Assembly (NCBI GenBank): GCA_016714985.1
Contig: JADKBS010000005.1
Coordinates: 124,001 to 188,000, forward strand
DNA from: Saprospiraceae bacterium
GTDB lineage: Bacteria; Bacteroidota; Bacteroidia; Chitinophagales; Saprospiraceae
DNA length: 64,000 bases
Direction of reading: 5' to 3'
A program made the translations under genes and the position numbers. Shown piece by piece: positions 48,227 to 56,400 of the stretch; the first letter of the stretch is position 1; each line of letters begins with the position of its first letter. Below the pieces are notes generated by a model. It had not been told where the DNA came from and did no database searches. It saw nothing but the letters and a program-made list of their open reading frames with translations.

Positions 48227-48646
48227 ATGAAATTTTTTAAAACACTCCTTTTTCTTTTACCTATCCTGTTTGCTTCATGTGGCAAACATATCATCGTCAA
48301 CTACGGAGGCACTGGCACTTCCAACGGCAATTTGAACCTGCTGCCCTCCAAATCGCTGAACAATGCCTCACTGCTGGTGAACGGCAAGCTGTTAGTTGAG
48401 CAGGAGCACGTCCGTAAGATTACGGTGCAAAACCTGCCTGAAGGCAAAAACGACCTCCATTTTACTTGTGACAACTCTATGTTGAAGGAGAAAGTGGATT
48501 TCTACAGCACGATTGAGGTAAAGGGAGGCAGCGACCAGACCAAATTAATCGAAGTCCCGCCTACCTCCGATGGATACTGGATAAACACAGGTCTGGGAAC
48601 CTTGGGAGGGTTTATTGCGCTTTTTACTATCTGGCTGATTGATTGA
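48227..48646 (+). CDS. Putative lipoprotein with C-terminal helix
   Basis: A 139-residue protein with lipoprotein signal MKFFKTLLFLLPILFASC and a mature region rich in beta strands (ITVQNLPEGKNDLHFTCDN). The C-terminus GLGTLGGFIALFTIWLID is hydrophobic and Gly-rich, possibly a membrane segment. It starts 30 bases after PPK2 and ends 44 bases before the S4-domain gene. Function unknown. Confidence 0.65.
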   Translation: MKFFKTLLFLLPILFASCGKHIIVNYGGTGTSNGNLNLLPSKSLNNASLLVNGKLLVEQEHVRKITVQNLPEGKNDLHFTCDNSMLKEKVDFYSTIEVKGGSDQTKLIEVPPTSDGYWINTGLGTLGGFIALFTIWLID

Positions 48647-48690
48647 GCCATCAAGCCCAACCATTTCAATTTAACCACCTGTCTTCAAAC

Positions 48691-49092
48691 ATGGAAAAAG
48701 TCCGCATTGACAAATGGCTTTGGAGCGTGCGCATTTATAAGTCCCGTACCATAGCTTCCGATGAAATTAAGTCTGGCAAAGTACGCATTGGCGCACAAGT
48801 GGCCAAGCCCTCCGACAATTTGGTGGAAGGCCAAGTTGTTCAGGTGAAAAAGGACGGCTTCAACCTTGAGTTTTTGGTCAAAAAACTGATTGATAAAAGG
48901 GTGGGGGCACCAATTGCTGCGGAGTGCTACGAAAACCAGACGCCTGAGTCCGAAATGAACAAGTACAAGGAATGGTACGTGGGCAAACAGGGCGTTGAAG
49001 TTAGGGAGCGAGGTACTGGCCGGCCCACAAAGCGGGAACGACGGGAAATAGAAGGCTTCAAGGGGGGGCGGTTCGAGCCGGAGGAGTGGTAA
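48691..49092 (+). CDS. S4-domain RNA-binding protein (Hsp15/HslR-like)
   Basis: A 133-residue protein starting at ATG 48691 with MEKVRIDKWLWSVRIYKSRT, the S4 domain opening of the Hsp15 family (R-x-DKWLW), followed by SGKVRIGAQVAKPSDNLVEGQ. The C-terminal basic tail (RPTKRERREIEGFKGGRFE) is typical. Hsp15 binds the large ribosomal subunit carrying a stalled nascent chain and helps recycle it. Sixteen in-frame codons upstream were rejected because the first ATG gives the canonical N-terminus. Confidence 0.9.
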   Translation: MEKVRIDKWLWSVRIYKSRTIASDEIKSGKVRIGAQVAKPSDNLVEGQVVQVKKDGFNLEFLVKKLIDKRVGAPIAAECYENQTPESEMNKYKEWYVGKQGVEVRERGTGRPTKRERREIEGFKGGRFEPEEW

Positions 49093-49296
49093 GGCTGCGC
49101 CAAACGCCATTTCTGCTTTTCAAATGCAGCATTTTTTTGAAATTGCATTATTGCAGGCAAAAAATTGTTAAAATACACTTTGGCAGTAGTTTTTCTGTTA
49201 AAGTGACGGTATTTTTACCTTCGCCTGACAATTGGCACGGAAACGGCTTTTTCAGGCGCTTTTGACACCTGTTTTTTTCACTAAAATCTTCTATTT

Positions 49297-50463
49297 ATGA
49301 AAACGAAGCTCTTCTTGCTTTCCGCAATGGTTGCCGGAACGCTAACCTCGTGTATCAAGGATGAAGCAGAAACGGTCGTGCACAACTACAGTGCCGAAGA
49401 GTATGCTACCATCAGCAAGCACCTCAGCCTTCCAATGCAAGTGGATGATTACAACCTCGATTTGCCCGAAGTACTCGGTGCCTTCCCTACTTCCACCAAC
49501 CCCAAAGAGGCAGCCTTGGGACGTGTGCTGTTTTACGACAAGCGACTCTCTGCCAACGGCGAGGTGAACTGCGCCACTTGCCACCAAGCCGAAAAAGCCT
49601 TTGCGGATGGCGAGCAGTTTAGCAAGGGCGTGGTGGAGGAGCGTACCTCCCGCAACACCCTGGCACTTGGTTCTTTCCCAAGCTTCAATGCGTACTACGG
49701 ATTTGGTGGTACCCGCATGTTCTGGGATAACCGAGCTGGCAGTGTCATAGAGCAATCAGCTGAAACGATGAAAAACCCAGTGGAAATGGGCAATACCGAT
49801 CTTAGTGACCTTGCCGATGAGTTACTCCAAGAGGACTATTACCGTATCCTTTTCGACAAGGCATTCGCCACCCAGACCTGGTTGAACAACGAAGAGAAAA
49901 TGTTGCAAGCCTTGCAGACCTTTGTAACCTCTATTGGTTGCTTCAATACCCGGTATGACAAAGCACTTGTTGATGCCAATGGCAGGGATGACCTTGACTT
50001 CCCCAGCTTTACCCAACAAGAAAACAAAGGCAAGGCGCTTTTCAATACCAATTGCGTAAGCTGCCACTCCCTGAAAAGTACTGCTTCTTTCGGTGGTTTT
50101 ACTTCAATCACAGCAGCCAACAACGGCTTGGATTCCGACTACCAAGATGAAGGTGTGTACAGCATCTCTCAAAACGAAGCCGAAAAAGGCGTGTTCAAAA
50201 CGCCTATGCTCCGCAACATCGAACTTACTGGGCCTTATATGCACGATGGACGCTTTGCTTCCTTGGAGGAGGTTGTTGAGCATTATAGCGCTGGAATCAA
50301 AGCCCACCCGAACCTTCATCAGAACCTTCGGGATGCCAACGGTAATCCGAAAAAGCTCAACCTGAACGAAAACGACAAGCAGGCCTTGGTTGCCTTCCTG
50401 AAAACGTTGACTGACAATACCAGCTTGATGCATTCTCGTTTCTCCGATCCTTTTAAAGGTTAA
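49297..50463 (+). CDS. Di-heme cytochrome c peroxidase-family lipoprotein, second copy
   Basis: A 388-residue lipoprotein (MKTKLFLLSAMVAGTLTSC, lipobox LTSC). Heme motifs are CATCH (92-96) and CVSCH (253-257). LGRVLFYDKRLSANGEVNCA, NPVEMGNTDLSDL and GPYMHDGRFASLEE show the same family as the gene at 17009, but the two are clearly diverged and have different neighbours. The gene stands alone with a 204-base upstream region and a strong terminator. Substrate may be hydrogen peroxide or a protein; it is not determined. Confidence 0.9.
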   Translation: MKTKLFLLSAMVAGTLTSCIKDEAETVVHNYSAEEYATISKHLSLPMQVDDYNLDLPEVLGAFPTSTNPKEAALGRVLFYDKRLSANGEVNCATCHQAEKAFADGEQFSKGVVEERTSRNTLALGSFPSFNAYYGFGGTRMFWDNRAGSVIEQSAETMKNPVEMGNTDLSDLADELLQEDYYRILFDKAFATQTWLNNEEKMLQALQTFVTSIGCFNTRYDKALVDANGRDDLDFPSFTQQENKGKALFNTNCVSCHSLKSTASFGGFTSITAANNGLDSDYQDEGVYSISQNEAEKGVFKTPMLRNIELTGPYMHDGRFASLEEVVEHYSAGIKAHPNLHQNLRDANGNPKKLNLNENDKQALVAFLKTLTDNTSLMHSRFSDPFKG

Positions 50464-50478
50464 TAGAAGCGCAGTGTA

Positions 50479-50530
50479 TCATAAACAAAAGGGCCGCCCT
50501 GAGTCATCAGGGTGGCCCTTTCGTTTATGA
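50479..50530 (+). terminator. Terminator of the second peroxidase gene
   Basis: AAAGGGCCGCCCTGA, loop GTCA, TCAGGGTGGCCCTTT, with outer arms TCATAAAC/GTTTATGA. A long stem starting 16 bases after the stop; one G-T pair. Confidence 0.88.
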
Positions 50531-50535
50531 ATTCC

Positions 50536-50662
50536 TAACTACTTAGGAGGGGTGTGGGAGGAGAGAAAAAAATTCATTTTTTCTCTCCTCCCACATTTTG
50601 GGGTGTTTTTTGGGATAAAATTGAAAATTTTTCCCCAAAAAACGCCCCCTGCTAAGTAGTTA
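50536..50662. mobile_element. MITE-like element, copy 2 (uninterrupted)
   Basis: A 127-bp element bounded by perfect 11-bp inverted repeats TAACTACTTAG (50536-50546) and CTAAGTAGTTA (50652-50662). Inside are an 18-bp stem GTGGGAGGAGAGAAAAAA/TTTTTTCTCTCCTCCCAC and a weaker TTTTTTGGG...CCCCAAAAAA stem. Same family as copy 1 at 20624. It lies just after a transcription terminator. Confidence 0.8.
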
Positions 50663-50769
50663 CGAATTATAAGCGTAGTAGTGAATATTGATGGGTACAA
50701 CCCCAAGCTGTTGTTTGCCAAAAAAATGCCTACAAAGGCCAATGGCTAATGACTATCAATGACAGCTAT

Positions 50770-51312
50770 CTAAAGCACCTTCTCCAAAATAACAAACTCC
50801 AACGGCACTCTCGGCACTCCAAACCTTGGGTCGCAATCGAAGGGCTTGCGTTCGCCAGTTGGCTGGTAGCCGTTTCGGTAGTACCAAGCCATTAGCTCGT
50901 CACGCATGGGGATAACCTGCATGAAGACCGCCGTACAGCCCAACGCAAGGGCAAGTTCTTCAGCCGCTCTCAACATTTTGCGGCCAATGCCAGCCGCCTG
51001 CCAGTCCAAGTGTACCGACAACATGCCCAAATACAACTTGCCATTGTCTTTTTTGCTCAAAAACACCGTACCGACAAGACCCACTTCTGGATGCTTGGCA
51101 GTTAGAAACGTGGTCGTCGGCTGTGCCATCAATTGGGCGATATCCGCTTCGTCCGTTCTGATCTCCCCTGCAATCAGGTCGGCCTCTGTCGTCCAGCCTT
51201 GCTTGGAATGCTCGCCTCTATACACACTATTGATGATGTCCACCATCTGGGGGACATCCGCAGGCGTGGCCTTGCCAATGGCAATATTTTCCGATGCTTT
51301 TTTTGAGTCCAT
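50770..51312 (-). CDS. GNAT-family N-acetyltransferase
   Basis: Start at ATG 51312 (MDSKKASENIAIGKATPAD) gives 180 residues; the upstream TTG at 51327 is less likely. The acetyl-CoA site reads LSVHLDWQAAGIGRKMLRAAEELA, matching Q/R-x-x-G-x-G/A, and the fold ends in WYYRNGYQPTGERKPF, the usual GNAT C-terminal motif. Substrate unknown. It is separated from the giant adhesin gene downstream by about 45 bases beyond its start, in opposite-facing context of the same strand. Confidence 0.88.
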   Translation of the reverse strand: MDSKKASENIAIGKATPADVPQMVDIINSVYRGEHSKQGWTTEADLIAGEIRTDEADIAQLMAQPTTTFLTAKHPEVGLVGTVFLSKKDNGKLYLGMLSVHLDWQAAGIGRKMLRAAEELALALGCTAVFMQVIPMRDELMAWYYRNGYQPTGERKPFDCDPRFGVPRVPLEFVILEKVL

Positions 51313-51355
51313 GTTGTTTAATGGCAACTACCCATAAGTGAATATGAAATTTTGT

Positions 51356-53402
51356 TTATCTCACCAATGTCACATCACCTTTGAACAACCTTACCTGCCC
51401 ATCCAAAAAGCGGATTTCCGCAAACCAACCGAACACGGCAGGGTCCATTATTTCGCCCTTGAAGGTTCCATTCCAGCCAAATTGAAGGTCGTTGGGCGGG
51501 AAGTCGAACTGGGCAAACACTTGCTCGCCCCAGCGGCTGTAGATTTGGAACCCAAGCACCCTTTCAACCTGTGGGCTGGCAAAGATGGTCAGTTCGTCGT
51601 TGAAGCCGTCGTTGTTGGGCGAAAAGGCATTGGGGACGAATACCTCCTGCTTTTTCTCTACGATGATGCTTACCTCGCCCACGGATGTACACCCGTTGAT
51701 GTCGGTGACGGCCAACGTATAGGTGATGTCGTTCGTAGGCGTGGAAGTGGGGGAGGGGCAGTCCGTGCAGTCAAGGTAGTCGCTTGGTGACCAGTCCCAA
51801 CTGATTATTTGCGTAGAAGATACAGCACTCAATGTCACGTTGTTGCCCAGCGGGATGGTCTGGGTACCGCCAAGGTCAACCTCGAAGGGTAGGGCATCGG
51901 GCATGAATATCTCCAACGTGACCACGGTTCCCGTTGCATCCAAAATGGTCAAGGAATGAAACCCAAAAGTCAAGTTGTCGAAAATGATGGGGAAGTTGAC
52001 CACTGGTGCCGAATTGCTGCCGTTCAGTGCCACAATATAAGGAGGTGTGCCGCCATTGATGCCCGTCAGTACAATGGAGCCGTCGTTGCCAAACTGGCAA
52101 AGTGGCGAATTGACCTGCGTTAGGGCCGAGATGGCATTGCCGCCAATGAAGGAAAGGCTGATGATCACCGTGGAGTCGCAGTTGTGGTAGCTTGCCCCAT
52201 TGAAGACCTCTGTGCCAGTCGGGTTCTGCTCGTCATACACCGTTCCGTTCACTACGATGGAGCCGCCTACCTGCAAAACCTCCGTGATATAGCCTACCGC
52301 CTCTGGATAATATGAAAGGCTGATATTTATTGTCGAGTCGCAGCCAAGGTAGCTGCCTAATGGAAAGGTCTCTTCGCCGGTTGGGTTACTGGCCGAGTAC
52401 ATTGTACCGTTGATGAAGACCACTTCGCCCGGGCACAGGGTTTCTTCATAGGAAACGATGACTGAACTGCCGAAGGTGAGATTGACATAAACCGTTGAAT
52501 CGCAGCCGTTTACAGTGGTATTTTGCAATATTTCGACTCCCGTTGGGTTGCTCTCGTCATAGACCGTACCGTTCACCATCATGCTTCCGCCGATGCAAAG
52601 TTGGTCGTCCAAGGTGCTGCTCGCAACGAGGTAGAAGCTCAAATTCACGACAATGGCAGAGTCGCAGCCGAGGAAGCTGCCATTTGGTATCGTCTCTGTG
52701 CCGCTTGGGTTACTAGCATTGTAGGTCGTTCCGTTCACAATGATGCTTTCATCAGGGCAAAGAGTCTCGCTAATTGTATTGGTCACCACCGAAGAGAAGG
52801 CCAAACTGACAAAAATAACCGAGTCGCAGCCGAGGAAGCTACCGTCCTCAATCGTCTCCGTTCCCGATGGGTTGTCGGCGTCGTAAGTCGTACCGTTCAC
52901 CACCATGCTCCCACCCGTGCAAAGGGTTTCATTGATGGTGTTGGTCACCACTGAGTTGAAGGTCAAGTTGACGATGATGGTGGAGTCGCAACCATGAAAA
53001 CTGCCATCAGGGACGACCTCGATACCCGTTGGATTGGCTTCGTCGTAAACCGTTCCGTTGATGGTTACACTGCCTCCCGTACAAAGCGTCTGTGTAAAGT
53101 TATTGATTGCAGGCGGGTAAAAGCTGAGGTTGACGTTGATGGTGGAGTCGCATCCCAAAAGACTGCCTCCAGGAATGGTCTCGCTGCCGCTTGGATTGCT
53201 TGCATTGTAAACAGTGCCATTGACCGTGATGCTCTCGCCGGGGCAAAGCGTTTGGGCAATATTGTTAAAGGTGCTCTGCAGGAGCGTGAGATTGATGACC
53301 ACCGTCGAATCGCAGCCCTTTACAGAAGCGTTTTGCAGCACCTCTACCCCGGTTAGGTTGTTCTGGTCGTAAACGGTTCCGTTGATGTTGATGGCCTGAC
53401 GG
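51356..53402 (-). CDS. Giant T9SS adhesin, C-terminal part
   Basis: The C-terminal 660 or so residues of the adhesin whose N-terminal part is at 53400-58919; a missing G at 53400-53403 separates the frames (CCCG|GTCAGG, restoring ICPGQAIN). It carries eight repeats of about 54 residues of the type LCPGESITVNGTVYNASNP...GCDSTINVNLSF, an SprB-like domain (GTPPYIVALNGSNSAPVV), and a CHU_C-type gliding C-terminus (EVFVPNAFSPNNDGFNDEL ... GWNGTFKG), the type B T9SS signal. The protein should be displayed on or released from the surface. Confidence 0.85.
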
Positions 53403-56400
53403 GCATATCCCTTGGCTGAAAGTGCCAGTGGCGGGTAGGTAGAAAGCCAGGTTCACATTCACCACAGAATCGCAACCTGAGAAGCTGGCACCGGGGAACA
53501 ATTGCGAACCGCTGGGATTGTTGATGTCGTAAACCTCGCCATTGACGACTAAAGATTCATCGGAACACAGGGTTTGACCGAGATTGTTCACGACAGCGTT
53601 TCCAACCGTGATGGTGGTGCTTGGAGGGTTTGGACTTAGTCCGAAATTAACCAGGCAGTTAAGGCCATCTGCAAATCCACCTATCGTAAATACTATAATG
53701 CCATTTGTAAGGCCGAAATCCGAAGGGCAGACTTCAAAACTGGAACTATTGGGTAAGTTGCCAAGGAACCCATTTTGACTTAAGCCATTTATAGACAAGT
53801 TGTAGTCAATTGCGAATGGTGCATTACCTGCGAAATTTAGGGGTATCTCTATGCAATTACTTGAACAAATAGTGGCATCCGGGCCAAGTGCAACCGTTGG
53901 CAAATAAAACTGAACAGGGAACCCTTGCGAAACCGACAAACAGTCGTCAGTTAGGTTAACACCATTAGTGCCGCTGTTCCCTGCCACCGATGACACGTAA
54001 TAAGTCTGCCCCAGTACTACGCCTGTTGGAATCGGAAAAACGGGTGTGGCGCTCGTCGCAATGATTGTCCCAAGCGTTGCACCGGGGTTGTCGTGCAGTA
54101 CGAATTGCAGCACATCATCACCGTCTAACACTTGGTCTGCATTGAACGGGGCTGAAAAGCTAGCATTATTGTAGCATATCACCACTGGGTTGTTGCCAAT
54201 ATTCATCGTCCCCGCATCTGTCGTGCAGTTGCAGTCCTCCATACCACTGACCGTCACTGGTCCGCAGCCGAGGGCATCGTCAAGTACAAAACTATAAGTG
54301 CCGGTACTGGCGATGGGGGGCGAAGTGAAATTCGAACCCGTGAGCGTAATGCCATCTACGGTATATGGAGCCGCACCGCCAGTGATGTTGAAGGTCACGG
54401 TGTAGGTCGTATTGGTGGCATCGCACGGTTCATCAAGTGCAATGAAAGTAGGAGCTTGGTTGATCATGACGGCAGTGGTTGCTGGGGCCGTGCAGTTTGC
54501 CGAAGGGGTGAACGTCAAGGTCACATTGCCGCTCTGAGCGTTCGGGTCAAAGCTGTTGTTACTCACGCCAGGGCCGCTCCATGTGCCGTTCGGGAAGCTG
54601 TGGTCGGCCAAGGTTGCAAGGTTCAGTGGGTTGTCGCTTTCGCAAATGGAAGCTGTGCCAAGCGAAGGGACAAGCGGGGCGTTCACCGTGACCGTGGTCG
54701 TTGCTTGGTTCACACAGTTTGCCGTAGGCGAAAAGGTCAGCATCACGTTCCCGCTTTGACCCGAAGGGTCAAAATTGCCACCGCTCACACCAGGTCCGCT
54801 CCATGAGCCAGCCGGATAGTTTGGGTCGTTGAGGGTGCTGAGAATGAGGATATTCCCAGTCTGACAAGCCGAGGCAGTGCCCAAAGAAGGCGTTGCAGCA
54901 AGATTTACCGCAATCGAAGTAGTGGCATTATTGGCACAGAACGAAGCCGAAGGTGTAAAGGTCAGGGTGATATTACCGCTGAGGCCCGCTGGGTTGAAGC
55001 TATTGTTCGTCACGCCTTGCCCTGACCAAGTGCCCGTCATGCCGCTTTGGGTAGTCGGCAAGGCAATAGGCTGATCGGTTTGGCAAATGAAAACGGGTAT
55101 CCCACTGATGTTAGGTGCTGGTCCCGTTCCAACGCTGATGGTAGTCGTTGCGCTGCTTGCGCAAAAAGATGGCGCTGGCGTGAAGGTCAAGGTGATATTG
55201 CCAGTTAGGCCCGCCGGGTTAAAGCTGTTGTTGGTCACGCCTTGGCCCGACCAAGTGCCAGTCATTCCCCCCTGTGTGGTCGGCAATGGGATGGCTGCCC
55301 CTGTTTCGCAAATCGAGCCTGGCACCCCTGAAAGCGTAGGTGTCCCGCCATTTCCAACGCTGATGGTAGCCGTTGCATTGATGGCGCAAAAAGTGGCATC
55401 GGGCGTGAAGGTCAAGGTGATATTTCCGCTGAGCCCCGCCGGGTTAAAGCTGTTGTTGGTCACGCCTTGGCCTGACCAATTGCCCGTAATGCCATCTTGC
55501 GTGGTGGGCAAAGCAACGGGGTTTGCCGATTGGCAAATATTGGTTGGTACGCCAGTGATGGCAGGTGCCCCGCCCGTGCCCACTTCGATGGTGGTCGTGG
55601 CATCTTCGGCGCAAAAGCCTGCATCAGGCGTAAAGGTCAGCGTGATGATGCCGTTCAAGCCCGCAGGGTTGAAGATATTATTGATAACGCCTTGCCCAGA
55701 CCATTCCCCTGCAATGCCATCCTGGATGCTCGGCAAGGTGATTGGCGGAGCCGACTCGCAAATGGAGGATGGGATATCACTGATAATTGGAGCGCCACCG
55801 TTGCCTACGGTAATGTTGGTTGTTTCGCCAAGGGCGCAAAAGCCTGCATCAGGGGTGAAGGTCAAAACATAAGTGCCGTTCAGCCCTGCTGGATTGAATA
55901 TATTGCCAATGACCCCTTGCCCTGACCAGTCACCTAGAATGCCGCTTTGGTTGGTAGGCAAGGCAAAGGCGGGGGCATTGTTGCAAATGGAAGCAGGCAC
56001 CCCTGTGATGGTGGGTATGACAGCACCCTCCACCGTGATGGGTTCGTTGGTATTGATGGCACATTGCCCGGCGTTGGGCGTGAAGGTCAAGCTGATGGTG
56101 CCATTGAAGCCCGTCGGGTCAAAACTGTTGTTTGAAATACCGGGGCCTGACCAAGTCCCATCTATACCTGATTGGTTGGTGGGCAGCATGATGGGAGCGT
56201 CCAACTCGCAGATATTGTTCGGTACACCTGCGATGATTGGCGTTATGGCTGGCGTTACAAGGATGCTTTCCGTGGCTGACGTTGCACATTGGTTGGCGGT
56301 TGGGGTGAAGGTCAGGATCACTGACCCGTTCTGCCCATCGGGGTTGAAATTATTGCCACTCACCCCCGGCCCCGACCAGTTGCCATTGATGCCGCTTTGG